The translations under genes were made by a program, and so were the position numbers. Below, piece by piece: positions 1-8,547 of a DNA stretch of 64,000 nt; position 1 is the stretch's first letter; the number at the start of each line of letters is the position of its first letter. The stretch lies in the NCBI RefSeq assembly GCF_029714405.1, contig NZ_CP121650.1, positions 8,871,001 through 8,935,000 on the forward strand, given 5' to 3'. The notes under the pieces were generated by a model. It saw nothing but the letters and a program-made list of their open reading frames with translations. It made no database searches and was not told the DNA's origin. Source of the stretch: Bradyrhizobium sp. CB82 (GTDB lineage: Bacteria; Pseudomonadota; Alphaproteobacteria; Rhizobiales; Xanthobacteraceae).

Positions 1-164
1 CTTAAGACGCAGCATTGCTGGTTTCAATCAGGAAAAGAATTGGCCGCGCTGCACAATCGACCCGCTTCGATGCTCGAGGAGCAGGATGGCCTTCCCCCGC
101 CCTTCTGCTAGATTGCATTGAACCTTTTCATCCCGCCATAGACTCCATCACTGAGGGATTAAGT

Positions 165-1160
165 GTGCCAGTGTTGAGCCGTGCCGAACTCTCGCGGACC
201 GGAGTGGTTTTCGTCGTGCTCTTGTTCGCGATGTGCGCGACGGGAGCGTTTGCGCGCGAATTTCGCGCCGCCGACACCCAGACCGAGAATTACCCAACCG
301 TCCAGGCGCTGCGTTACATGGGCGCCCTGATCGCGGAACGCACCGGCGGCCGGCATGAGGTCAAGGTGTTTCACTCCCGCCAGCTCGGCGAGGAGAAGGA
401 GACGATCGAGCAGACCCGGGTTGGCGCGATCGACCTCAACCGGACCAACGTGGCGCTGATCGGCAACTTCGTCCCGGCGATGAATGTGCTGGCCATGCCG
501 TTCCTGTTCCGCTCCATCGAACACATGCAGAAAGTGCTGGATGGACCGATCGGCAGCGAAATCCTCGGCAGCTTCGAACCTTTCGGCTTCGTGGGCCTTG
601 CCTTCTACGATTCCGGCGCTCGGTCGATCTACAACGGCGTCCGGCCGGTGAAGAGCGTGGCCGACCTCAGGGGCCTGCGGATCCGCGTGCAGCAATCGGA
701 GTTGATGTCGGCGATGATCCGCTCGCTCGGCGCCGAGCCGGTCGAACTACCCTACGGGCAGGTGCTCACGGGCCTCGCGACCCGTCTGATCGACGGTGCT
801 GAAAACAACTGGCCGTCCTTCGTGACCACGGACCATTACAAATATGCAGGTTACTACACGCTCACCGAACACACGATGAGCCCGGAGGTGCTGGTGATGT
901 CGCTGAAGGCGTGGCGGAGCCTGTCGGAGGAGGACCAGCAGATTTTCCGCGAGGCCGCGCGACGCTCCAGCCACTTCATGCGCGAGAAGTGGCGCGATCT
1001 GGAGGGGCAGTCGCTGCGCAAGGCGGAAGCTGCCGGCGTCGCCGTCGTCAGGGATATCGACCGCAAGCCGTTCGAGGATGCGATGGCCCCCATCTACGCC
1101 AAGGCCGCGCAGGACCCCGCCGCGGCCGCGCTGATCGGACGCATTCGCAAGGTGGAGTGA
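165..1160 (+). CDS. TRAP-type (DctP family) periplasmic solute-binding protein
   Basis: Periplasmic receptor of the DctP/TRAP class. I place the start at the GTG at 165, because GAGGG lies 7 bases upstream and the product then opens with a clean signal peptide (hydrophobic VVFVVLLFAMCATGAFA, cleavage after AFA). The open frame extends upstream to a TTG at 15, but that extension has no secretory character. About 331 residues, normal for DctP. Family hallmarks include the central GLRIRVQQSELM stretch and a substrate-pocket region with NNWPSF. No dctQ or dctM permease genes lie nearby. The next gene, 6 bases downstream, is a histidine kinase, so the protein may deliver ligand to a sensor rather than to a transporter. 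The family call is firm; the sensory role is inference. Confidence 0.88.
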   Translation: MPVLSRAELSRTGVVFVVLLFAMCATGAFAREFRAADTQTENYPTVQALRYMGALIAERTGGRHEVKVFHSRQLGEEKETIEQTRVGAIDLNRTNVALIGNFVPAMNVLAMPFLFRSIEHMQKVLDGPIGSEILGSFEPFGFVGLAFYDSGARSIYNGVRPVKSVADLRGLRIRVQQSELMSAMIRSLGAEPVELPYGQVLTGLATRLIDGAENNWPSFVTTDHYKYAGYYTLTEHTMSPEVLVMSLKAWRSLSEEDQQIFREAARRSSHFMREKWRDLEGQSLRKAEAAGVAVVRDIDRKPFEDAMAPIYAKAAQDPAAAALIGRIRKVE

Positions 1161-1166
1161 GGCCTC

Positions 1167-3245
1167 TTGGCAGCGCTTGGACACAGCGAGCAGAAGGAAA
1201 GGCCGCCCGGCCCGGTCGGACGCGTGCGCGCCCGCCTCGTCGGCCTGCTGCGCGCCGTCCCGATCCGCTGGCGCATCCTGTCGATCGCCGCGCTGAACTC
1301 CGCCGTGGTCGTCGTGCTGGTGGCGATGATCTGGAACGGAGCGCAGGTGCTGGCCTCCGCCTGGGACGATGTCCGCCAGGTGCGCGAGTCCGACAAGATC
1401 CTGGCGCTGCTCGAAAGCGAGACCGGGCGCCTGCAAAACCTTATCCATCGCTACATCAACCAGCCGAGCCCGGACCTGTTCGCCGAGATCCTGCTGCTCC
1501 GCGAGGCCGTGCTGGGTACGCTGACCAACCGCGCCGCCAAGGACCCGATGCTGTCGGGCTCGGTCGAGGAGCTCGAGCGCACCACCGAACGCTTCCTCAA
1601 CGGTTTTGGCGAATTGCGCAGCGTGCAGGCGACCATCGCCAAGACCTATGAGGAGCAGGTGCAGGGCCCCGCCAAGGACATGGCGGGTCTTTATTCCATT
1701 ATCGAAGGCGCCACAGGCCATCGCGATGCGCTGATCTGGCCCTCGCTCGGCAAGTCCCGCGAAGCCTTCACCGCCATGCTGGTCGCGGCCAACTCCTATT
1801 ATCTCTCGCTCTCGCCGGCCGCGGCCGAGGACGCCCGCCGCAACACCGAGACGATCGAGAAGACGATCCCGGTGATGCGGGATCTCGCCGACAACGATCT
1901 TCAGCGCATGGCGCTGGAAAAGCTCGCCACTCGCACCGCCGCGCTGCGCGAGGGCTTTGCAAACCTCTCCGAGCAGCTCACCAGCCGCACCGAGCTCCTG
2001 CGCAACACCATCGACGCGAGCCAGGCCGAGGCGATCGGCGCCATCGACGACCTCTCGACCAAGATGCGCCAGCGCGAGCAGCGCGCGCAGGAGACGTTCG
2101 ACCGCACGCTGTCGGACATTTCTCGCCGAGTCCTCTCAATTGCGGTGATCTTCCTCGGCATCATCCTCACCGTCGGCGTGCTGATCGCGCTGTCGATCCG
2201 GCTGCCATTGCAGCAGATCATGACGGCGATGCGCGCGATCACGATCGGCGATCTCGACCGCGAGGTGCAGGGCATCACGGCGCGCGACGAGGTCGGCGCG
2301 ATGGCGCGCGCCGTGGAGGTGTTCCGCGAGAATGCGATCGCCAAGCGCCAGACCGAGGACGAGTTGCGCGCCTCGAAGGAGAAGGCCGAGAGCGCGCTCC
2401 TGGAGCTCAACACCGCGCAGCAGAACCTGATCGACGCCGAGCGCCTCGCCGCGCTCGGCGGCCTCGTTGCCGGCGTCGCCCACGAGGTCAACAACCCGAT
2501 CGGCATCAGCCTCACGGTTGCCTCCAGTTTCGCCCGGCGCAGCGAGATTTTCGAGGCGCAGCTCAAAGGCGACGGCGCCTTGCGCCGCTCGCAGCTCGAG
2601 GAGTTCGTGCAGTCCTCACGCGACGCCTCGCAGCAGCTCGTCGCCAACCTCCAGCGCGCCGGCGAACTGATCCAGTCGTTCAAGCAGGTCGCGGTCGACC
2701 GCTCCCATGCCGAGCGGCGGCAGTTCTCGCTCAGCGAGGCCACCGACCAGATCATCGCGAGCCTGCGCCCGGTGCTGAAGCGCTCGCCGATCACGCTCAA
2801 CGTCGACGTGCCCGAGGGCCTGCTGCTCGACGGCTATCCCGGCTCCTATGGCCAGATCCTGACCAACCTGTTCCTCAACGCCGCCAACCACGCCTTCGCC
2901 GGCGGCCGCGCCGGCACCATCTCGATCTCGGCACGGCCGCGCGGGTCTGATGACATCGAGATCAGCTTTGCCGACGACGGCGCCGGCATGACGCCGGACG
3001 TGCAGCGGCAGGCCTTTGACCCTTTCTTTACCACCCGGCGCAATGAAGGCGGCACGGGTCTCGGCCTCCATATCGTCTATAACCTGGTCACCCAGCAGCT
3101 CGGCGGGCGGATGATGCTGGAATCCAAGCTGGGACAAGGCACCACTTTTCGCATTATCATGCCTCGGGTCGCCAAGGGCGGCGCGCAAAGCACAGAGATT
3201 GACGGGACTTCTCAATGGCCGAACAGGACGATGTCCTCCACCTGA
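1167..3245 (+). CDS. Membrane sensor histidine kinase with HAMP domain
   Basis: 692-residue transmembrane kinase. TM1 is about residues 38-56, a large periplasmic helical region spans 60-320, and TM2 is about 322-344. HAMP covers about 342-395, followed by a coiled coil and a HisKA domain with phosphoacceptor His439 in GVAHEVNNP. The HATPase_c domain has an N box near LNAANHAF, then DDGAGM and GGTGLGLHIV. The TTG start at 1167 is 6 bases after the binding-protein gene. Its 3' end overlaps the next kinase gene by 31 bases, which argues for translational coupling. The periplasmic part would be the natural docking site for the DctP-like protein, though that is inferred from gene order only. Confidence 0.9.
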   Translation: MAALGHSEQKERPPGPVGRVRARLVGLLRAVPIRWRILSIAALNSAVVVVLVAMIWNGAQVLASAWDDVRQVRESDKILALLESETGRLQNLIHRYINQPSPDLFAEILLLREAVLGTLTNRAAKDPMLSGSVEELERTTERFLNGFGELRSVQATIAKTYEEQVQGPAKDMAGLYSIIEGATGHRDALIWPSLGKSREAFTAMLVAANSYYLSLSPAAAEDARRNTETIEKTIPVMRDLADNDLQRMALEKLATRTAALREGFANLSEQLTSRTELLRNTIDASQAEAIGAIDDLSTKMRQREQRAQETFDRTLSDISRRVLSIAVIFLGIILTVGVLIALSIRLPLQQIMTAMRAITIGDLDREVQGITARDEVGAMARAVEVFRENAIAKRQTEDELRASKEKAESALLELNTAQQNLIDAERLAALGGLVAGVAHEVNNPIGISLTVASSFARRSEIFEAQLKGDGALRRSQLEEFVQSSRDASQQLVANLQRAGELIQSFKQVAVDRSHAERRQFSLSEATDQIIASLRPVLKRSPITLNVDVPEGLLLDGYPGSYGQILTNLFLNAANHAFAGGRAGTISISARPRGSDDIEISFADDGAGMTPDVQRQAFDPFFTTRRNEGGTGLGLHIVYNLVTQQLGGRMMLESKLGQGTTFRIIMPRVAKGGAQSTEIDGTSQWPNRTMSST

Positions 3246-4963
3246 TTGACGACACCGCCACCGCGGCGGAGGATACGACTGCGCGGAAATGGAAGATCGC
3301 CGTCATCGACGACGATCCCGCCGTGCATGACGGCACCCGCTTCGCGCTGTCGGACTACAGCCTGAACGGCCAGGGTCTCGAAATCCTCTCCGCCTATTCG
3401 GCCGCCGAGGGCCGCAAACTGATGCGCGAGCACCACGACATCGCCGCCGTGCTGCTCGACGTCATCATGGAGACGGATGTCGCGGGGCTCGAGCTCGTCG
3501 AATTCATCCGCAACGAGGTCCGGAACGAGACCGTCCGTATCATCCTGCGCACGGGACAGCCGGGCCAGGCGCCGGAGCGGCGCGTCATCGTTCAGTACGA
3601 CATCAACGACTACAAGGCGAAGACCGAGCTCACCGCCGACAAGCTCTTCACCTCGCTGACCGCGGCGCTGCGCTCCTATCAGCAGCTCGAGCGCATGATG
3701 CAGACCCGGCGCGGCCTCGAGATCATCATCGACGCCGCCTCCACCCTCTACGACTTCAAGTCGATGCAGCGGCTCGCCGAGGGCGTGCTGACCCAGCTCG
3801 CCTCCCTGCTCAACGTCGACTGTGCCGGTATATTGGTCCTGCGCGACAATGGCGGAACGGCGGGCGCGGAGCTGTCGGTGCTGGCGGGCTCCGGCTGCTA
3901 CAGCCGCTTCATCGGCACCACCACCTCGAAAGCGCTCGACCCCGATCTGCGCGCGCTCGTGGAAGCCGCCTTCCAGCGCCGCAAGAACGAATTCGCCGAC
4001 CACCACAGCGTGATCTATCTGCGCACCGGCAGCGGCCGCGAGGTCGTCGTGCTCCTGCAGGCCGAGCGCGACCTGTCGGAGACCGACCGCTCGCTGGTCG
4101 AGATCTTCTCCAGCCGGCTCTCGATCGCCTTCGACAACGTCATCCTCTATCAGCAACTCCAGGACGCCAATACTCAGCTCGAGGACCGCGTCGCCCAGCG
4201 CACCCGCGCGCTGATGCAGGCGAACCGAAGGCTTTCGGCGCAGTGGCTGCGGCTGCAGCGCGCCAACGGCTTCAAGAACGAGATTCTGGGCACCGTTGCG
4301 CACGACCTGAAGAATCCGCTCGGCGTCATCCTCGGCCGCACCGAGATGCTGAAGGAGCTGATCACCACGGGCGCCTCGAGCGGCAGCGTCACCGGCCAGG
4401 TCGATCACATCCGCGACGCCACCAAGCGCCTGACCACGATGGTCGATCACCTGATCTCGGACGCGATGGCAGATGCTTTCGATATCACGATCCGCCGCGA
4501 GCCGGTTGACGTCGCCTCCCTGGTGCAGGAGGTCGCCGAGGCCAACCAGCCGCTCGCCGTCAACAAGCAGCAGACCATCGGCGTCACCGCGCCGGCCAAC
4601 ATCGTCACGATGTGCGACACCGACCGCATCCGCGAGGCGATCGACAATCTGATCAGCAACGCAATCAAGTACAGTCCGATCGGCGGCAAGATCAGCGTGA
4701 CCGTCACGCATGAGGGCAACGACACCGTCATTCGCGTCAACGACGATGGCGCGGGCCTGTCGCCGGAGGATCTCGGCCGCCTGTTCGGCCGGTTCCAGCG
4801 GCTTTCCGCCAAGCCGACCGCCGGCGAGAGCTCGACGGGCCTTGGGCTTTCCATCGTCAAGCGTATTATCGACATGCATGGCGGCGAGGTGACCGCCGAG
4901 AGCGACGGCCCCGGCAAGGGCTCGACTTTCACCATCACGCTGCCCGCGACCGAAATGCCATAG
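3215..4963 (+). CDS. Hybrid receiver-DUF3369-histidine kinase
   Basis: 582-residue cytoplasmic protein with no membrane segment. An N-terminal receiver domain (about 27-150) carries the acidic DDD cluster at 32-34 and phosphoacceptor Asp82 in LLDVIM. A DUF3369/GAF-like middle region follows (about 160-315), then a coiled coil, a HisKA domain with His363 in TVAHDLKNP, and a C-terminal ATPase with NLISNAIKYSP, DDGAGL and STGLGLSIV. A receiver in front of a kinase suggests it takes phosphate from the upstream membrane kinase and passes signal to the downstream OmpR-type regulator. It overlaps the upstream gene by 31 bases and lies 24 bases before the regulator gene. Confidence 0.9.
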   Translation: MAEQDDVLHLIDDTATAAEDTTARKWKIAVIDDDPAVHDGTRFALSDYSLNGQGLEILSAYSAAEGRKLMREHHDIAAVLLDVIMETDVAGLELVEFIRNEVRNETVRIILRTGQPGQAPERRVIVQYDINDYKAKTELTADKLFTSLTAALRSYQQLERMMQTRRGLEIIIDAASTLYDFKSMQRLAEGVLTQLASLLNVDCAGILVLRDNGGTAGAELSVLAGSGCYSRFIGTTTSKALDPDLRALVEAAFQRRKNEFADHHSVIYLRTGSGREVVVLLQAERDLSETDRSLVEIFSSRLSIAFDNVILYQQLQDANTQLEDRVAQRTRALMQANRRLSAQWLRLQRANGFKNEILGTVAHDLKNPLGVILGRTEMLKELITTGASSGSVTGQVDHIRDATKRLTTMVDHLISDAMADAFDITIRREPVDVASLVQEVAEANQPLAVNKQQTIGVTAPANIVTMCDTDRIREAIDNLISNAIKYSPIGGKISVTVTHEGNDTVIRVNDDGAGLSPEDLGRLFGRFQRLSAKPTAGESSTGLGLSIVKRIIDMHGGEVTAESDGPGKGSTFTITLPATEMP

Positions 4964-4987
4964 CCTGAACGCCAAGATCTGGATGCC

Positions 4988-5725
4988 ATGACCCAAAGCC
5001 AGCACATCATGATCGTCGACGACGAGGCCCCGGCCCGCGAAATGGTCGGCGATTACCTCAAGATGCACGGCTTCACCGTGACGCTGTGCGACGGCGGCAA
5101 GTCCTTGCGCACCGCGATCCAGGGCAGCATGCCCGATCTCGTCGTGCTCGATCTCAACATGCCCGAGGAAGACGGCCTGTCGATCATCCGCGACCTCAAG
5201 AGTCGCATCAACGTGCCGGTGATCATGCTGACGGCGACCGCGAGTCCGATCGACCGCGTCGTCGGCCTCGAGCTCGGCGCCGACGATTATGTGGCGAAGC
5301 CGTGCGAGCTGCGCGAATTGATGGCACGCATCCGCTCGGTGCTGCGACGGAGCGCGCCGGTGAAAGCCGTGGCGGCGGAAACCACCACGGCGAAGTCGGA
5401 CAAGGATCAGCTGGTGCGCTTCGGCACCAAATGGCTGGATCTCGAAGCGCAGGCGCTGCGCGACGACGAAGGCAACGAGCACCCGCTGACCGCATCGGAA
5501 TTCGGACTGCTCAAGGTGTTTGCGGCCAATCCGAAGCGCGTGCTGTCGCGCGAGCGTCTCCTGGAGCTCGCCAATGCGCGCGACGCCGAGGCCTTCGACC
5601 GTGCGGTCGATCTGCGCATCATGCGCATCCGCCGCAAGATCGAGCCCGACCCGACCAAGCCCGCCGTGATCCGCACGATCAGGGGCGGCGGCTATCTGTT
5701 CTCGCCCGGCGGCGAGAAGGCGTAG
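4988..5725 (+). CDS. OmpR-family response regulator
   Basis: 245-residue two-domain regulator. The receiver domain (about 6-120) has DDE at 11-13, phosphoacceptor Asp55 in LDLNMP, a conserved Thr in LTATAS and Lys in VAKPCE. The C-terminal winged helix (about 150-240) is of the OmpR/PhoB type, with LTASEFGLLKVF and RGGGYLFSPG. It is the probable output of the kinase pair encoded immediately upstream. The target genes are not evident; the binding-protein gene at the head of the cluster is the obvious candidate for autoregulation. The receiver lacks anything unusual. Confidence 0.93.
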   Translation: MTQSQHIMIVDDEAPAREMVGDYLKMHGFTVTLCDGGKSLRTAIQGSMPDLVVLDLNMPEEDGLSIIRDLKSRINVPVIMLTATASPIDRVVGLELGADDYVAKPCELRELMARIRSVLRRSAPVKAVAAETTTAKSDKDQLVRFGTKWLDLEAQALRDDEGNEHPLTASEFGLLKVFAANPKRVLSRERLLELANARDAEAFDRAVDLRIMRIRRKIEPDPTKPAVIRTIRGGGYLFSPGGEKA

Positions 5726-5911
5726 CGTCAATCGAAATAGACGAGGCCGTAGACGCAGGACTTCGCGGCCATTGCTCTTCGGATGCGCTCATGACGCGCC
5801 CAGCCAAAAAGGAGCGGCGGAGAACGCGGAAGCCAAAGATTCGTTCCCGCCCGCAAAATCCGCACCCCCGTAAATACCGTATATTGAAATGATTGGCTTT
5901 TTTGCCCCGAA

Positions 5912-5940
5912 TGTTTCGTCGCAGTCTTCGCGACGAAACA
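5912..5940. promoter_or_regulatory. Perfect 11-bp inverted repeat upstream of sigma factor gene
   Basis: Arms TGTTTCGTCGC (5912-5922) and GCGACGAAACA (5930-5940) are perfectly complementary around a 7-base loop. There is no T-run on either side, so it does not look like an intrinsic terminator. It lies 118 bases before the sigma gene start at 6058 and could be an operator or an mRNA leader hairpin. The GACGAAACA half-motif recurs at 6739-6747, just after the sigma gene. The rest of the 332-base gap between 5726 and 6057 shows no convincing gene; a 33-codon very basic frame at 5791-5892 is not supported. Confidence 0.5.
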
Positions 5941-6057
5941 ATTTGGCGGCGCACGAAACCATTTTCCGCTTGTCGCGCAGACGTCCCGAAACGCTGGCTC
6001 TTTAACACTTTGATCCTAGGAAACGCCGCCCGGTTGCGGCGCTACGGGGAGCCAGTC

Positions 6058-6669
6058 ATGCAGAACGTCGTCGCCATCAACGCCCAGGCATCCCAGGGCA
6101 TCATTGCCGCTCAGGCGACCTCGGACGAAATGCTTCTGGAGAGCATTGCCGACGGCAACCGGACCGCCATGCACATGCTGTACTGCCGTCACAATGTGCG
6201 GGTGTACCGCTTCATCCTGCGCATCGTGCGCGACGCCACCACGGCCGAAGACCTCGTGAGCCAGGTCTTCCTGGACGTGTGGCGGACCGCCAGCCAATTC
6301 CAGGGCCGCTCGCAGGTTTCGACCTGGCTGCTCTCGATCGCCCGCTTCAAGGCGCTGACCGCGATGCGCCAGCGCCGCTTCGAGGACATCGATCAGGAAG
6401 ACGTGCGCCAGATTCCGGACGAGCACGACACGCCGGAAACCGCTCTCGACCGCAACGACACCAGCGCGATCCTGCGCGCCTGCGTGGCGAAGCTGTCGCC
6501 GGCGCACCGCGAGATCATCAACCTCGTCTACTATCACGAGAAATCGGTGGAGGAGGTCGGCCAGATCATCGGCATTCCCCAGAGCACGGTGAAGACCCGG
6601 ATGTTCTACGCCCGCAAGCAACTCGCCGATTTGCTTAAGGGTGCCGGCATCGACCGCTTTGCCGCCTAA
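6058..6669 (+). CDS. ECF-type RNA polymerase sigma factor
   Basis: 203-residue sigma-70 family group 4 factor. The start is the ATG at 6058, preceded by GGGGAG; the reading frame is open upstream to 5893, but that part is not sigma-like. Region 2 (about 25-95) includes the FILRIVRDATTAEDLVSQVF helix and a -10 recognition segment around STWLLSIARFKALTAMR. Region 4 (about 138-190) holds a helix-turn-helix with VEEVGQIIGIPQSTVKTRMF. No anti-sigma gene follows within the window, which is unusual for ECF factors. The trigger and regulon cannot be read from the sequence. Confidence 0.93.
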   Translation: MQNVVAINAQASQGIIAAQATSDEMLLESIADGNRTAMHMLYCRHNVRVYRFILRIVRDATTAEDLVSQVFLDVWRTASQFQGRSQVSTWLLSIARFKALTAMRQRRFEDIDQEDVRQIPDEHDTPETALDRNDTSAILRACVAKLSPAHREIINLVYYHEKSVEEVGQIIGIPQSTVKTRMFYARKQLADLLKGAGIDRFAA

Positions 6670-6832
6670 AGATTTGTGATTTCAAAGTGATAGGACCTGT
6701 CCATCGGTCCTGTCTCGGGGCACGAAAGCGTTACCGCAGACGAAACAATTGAAACAAACCACAACATCAGGCGGAAGAACTTCCTTGCTATAAACCTCTC
6801 CTACGGTTTGCTTAAACCTCCCAGGGACCTCC

Positions 6833-6876
6833 AACGACCCGGACGGGATGCCCCCCACCGGGTCGTTTTCTATTTG
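6833..6876 (+). terminator. Rho-independent terminator downstream of the sigma gene
   Basis: Perfect 10-bp stem AACGACCCGG (6833-6842) and CCGGGTCGTT (6858-6867), followed directly by TTCTATTT. It lies 164 bases beyond the sigma factor stop codon. The 6670-6832 stretch between them has no open frame. It contains a palindrome GGAAGAACTTCC (6773-6784) and a weaker hairpin at 6692-6711, so it is either a long 3' UTR or a small RNA ending here. Confidence 0.75.
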
Positions 6877-6910
6877 GGGGTGGCGGGACCGCAAGCCACA
6901 GGGTCGATGC

Positions 6911-7040
6911 ACCTCTCCCGCTTGCGGGGGAGGTCGGCGCGAAGCGCCGGGTGGGGGCTCTCTCCACATTGGGAGTGTCCATTGTGGAGACACCCCCACC
7001 CCACCCCAGCCCTCCCCCGCAAGCGGGAGAGGGAGCGCAC
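6911..7040. repeat. Intergenic palindromic repeat, family A copy 1
   Basis: Composite palindrome. A left hairpin CTCTCCCGCTTGCGGGGGAG, a GGCGCGAAGCGCC core, a middle arm pair around GGGAGTGTCC, and a right hairpin CCCCCGCAAGCGGGAGAG. The same arrangement appears at 9588-9738, 15184-15310, 19670-19770 and 40780-40890, so it is a dispersed REP/BIME-like element. With the sigma-gene terminator and this element, the 471-base gap 6670-7140 is accounted for. Confidence 0.8.
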
Positions 7041-7140
7041 CATCGATGCAGCCGCAATTCCCGTCACGAAGGCGTGACGCCACGTAACGACTGCAGCATC
7101 CGGCCCGAAACAACCTCGTGAACCCATCCATGAGGGCCCG

Positions 7141-7839
7141 ATGCTCGACCTGATCTTTGCTGTCCTTGCCGGCGTCCTCACCATCGCCGCGCCGTGCACG
7201 CTGCCGGTGCTGCCGATCCTGCTTGGCGCATCGATCGGCCGCGCCGGGTACTTGCGGCCCGGGATGATCGCGCTGGGTTTCGTCGTCTCGTTTTCCGCGA
7301 CCGCGCTGCTGCTCGGCGCGATCACGCACCTGTTCGATTTCGATCCGAACGTGCTGCGCGAGGCCGCCGCTGTTCTCCTGCTCGGCTTCGGCCTGCTGAT
7401 GCTGTGGCCGGCGCCGTTCGAGTGGCTTGCGATCCGGTTTCATGGCTGGCTTGATCTCGGCGCATCGAAAACGGCGGCGCGCGGCGGCGCGCTCGGCGGG
7501 CTGGTGCTCGGCACCACGCTTGGCCTGGTCTGGACGCCCTGCGCAGGGCCCGTGCTCGGCTCGATCCTCACCCTCGTTGCGACCTCGAAGAACCTCGCCT
7601 GGGCCGGCACGCTGCTGATCGGCTACGCGATCGGCGCGGCGCTGCCGATGCTCGCCATCGCCTATGGCGGACAGGTCGTGACCACGCGCGTGCGCGCCAT
7701 CGCGCGCGTCTCTCCCCGTTTGCAGCAGGTGTTTGGTGTCATCGTGATCGCCTTCGCCCTCGCCGCCTACTTCCAATACGACACGCTGATCGTGGCGTGG
7801 CTCACCGGCTTCTATCCCACCGGCCAGATCGGCCTGTGA
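7141..7839 (+). CDS. CcdA/DsbD-like transmembrane thiol-electron carrier
   Basis: 232-residue polytopic membrane protein with about six hydrophobic helices. The two redox cysteines of the CcdA family are visible: Cys19 in APCTLPVLP and Cys134 in TPCAGPVLG. It would move reducing electrons from cytoplasmic thioredoxin across the membrane. The next gene, 29 bases on, encodes an exported thioredoxin with CxxC, the expected partner. Together they resemble the two halves of a DipZ-type protein split into separate genes. SoxV/SoxW function for the Sox cluster 13 kb away is possible but not shown. Confidence 0.88.
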   Translation: MLDLIFAVLAGVLTIAAPCTLPVLPILLGASIGRAGYLRPGMIALGFVVSFSATALLLGAITHLFDFDPNVLREAAAVLLLGFGLLMLWPAPFEWLAIRFHGWLDLGASKTAARGGALGGLVLGTTLGLVWTPCAGPVLGSILTLVATSKNLAWAGTLLIGYAIGAALPMLAIAYGGQVVTTRVRAIARVSPRLQQVFGVIVIAFALAAYFQYDTLIVAWLTGFYPTGQIGL

Positions 7840-7868
7840 TCGCTCACATCTCAACAGAGGACACTTCC

Positions 7869-8432
7869 ATGACTTTCAAGTTGCTCGCTGTCTCCGCCGC
7901 CCTAACCGGCATGGCCCTCACCGGCGCCGTCATTCCCGGCATCTGCGACGAGACCGCGCGCGTCGTGCCCGTTGTCACCGCCGCCGCAAGCCAGCAGATC
8001 GCGCCGGACTTCACTGGCATCAGCAACTGGTTCAACTCAAAGCCGCTGAGCCTCGCCGATCTCCGCGGCAAGCTGGTGCTGGTGGATTTCTGGACCTATG
8101 GCTGCGTCAACTGCGTCAACACGCTGCCGCATGTCACCGAGCTCTACGCCAAATACAGGGACAAGGGCCTTGTCGTGGTCGGCGTGCACACGCCGGAATT
8201 TCCGTTCGAGCGCTCAGCTTCCAACGTGCAGGCCGCGCTCAAGCGTCATGGCATTAGCTATCCGGTGGCGCAGGACAACGACTCCCGGACCTGGAATGCC
8301 TATCACAATCAGTATTGGCCGGCGCAATACATCATCGACCAGTCCGGCCGCATCGTGTTCGAGCACGCCGGCGAGGGCCGCTATGACGAGATCGACCGCA
8401 CGGTCGCGCGCCTGCTGAACGCCGATAGCTGA
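7869..8432 (+). CDS. Exported thioredoxin-like protein (TlpA/DipZ-type)
   Basis: 187-residue periplasmic thioredoxin-fold protein. The start at ATG 7869 has AGAGGA upstream and gives an N-terminal hydrophobic segment (about 4-24), suggesting a signal peptide or anchor. The fold begins at IAPDF; the active site is Cys79-Val-Asn-Cys82 in TYGCVNCVN, with the downstream cis-Pro in WPAQYIID. A GVHTPEFPFE segment is typical of the DipZ C-terminal thioredoxin domain. It is probably kept reduced by the CcdA-like protein encoded just upstream. A terminator follows at 8496. Confidence 0.88.
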   Translation: MTFKLLAVSAALTGMALTGAVIPGICDETARVVPVVTAAASQQIAPDFTGISNWFNSKPLSLADLRGKLVLVDFWTYGCVNCVNTLPHVTELYAKYRDKGLVVVGVHTPEFPFERSASNVQAALKRHGISYPVAQDNDSRTWNAYHNQYWPAQYIIDQSGRIVFEHAGEGRYDEIDRTVARLLNADS

Positions 8433-8495
8433 CGCCGCAGCGACGTCACGTGGCTGATGTCTTGGCCGGTTCCAGCCTGCCGCCGTTGTTGCTTG

Positions 8496-8524
8496 ACTCC
8501 ACGGATGCGTCCGTGGAGTTTCTT
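8496..8524 (+). terminator. Rho-independent terminator after the thioredoxin gene
   Basis: Perfect 10-bp stem ACTCCACGGA (8496-8505) and TCCGTGGAGT (8510-8519) with a TGCG tetraloop, followed by TTCTT. It closes the CcdA-thioredoxin unit 63 bases beyond the stop codon and 24 bases before the next gene. Confidence 0.85.
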
Positions 8525-8547
8525 GCCGACGGAATCGGCCGCCCGAC

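Noticed and set aside
3212..5731. 839-codon open frame on the minus strand
   Set aside because: It lies opposite the two-kinase and regulator genes, which have clear domain motifs; the minus frame has a biased Asp/Arg/Ala/His composition typical of antisense GC-rich shadows and no family motif.
5791..5892. 33-codon very basic open frame before the sigma gene
   Set aside because: Small size, no good ribosome site, and the basic composition reflects local sequence; nothing supports translation.
6911..7040. Family A palindromes as transposon ends or insertion sequences
   Set aside because: They are about 130 bases long with no transposase or flanking target duplications; they fit dispersed palindromic repeats.
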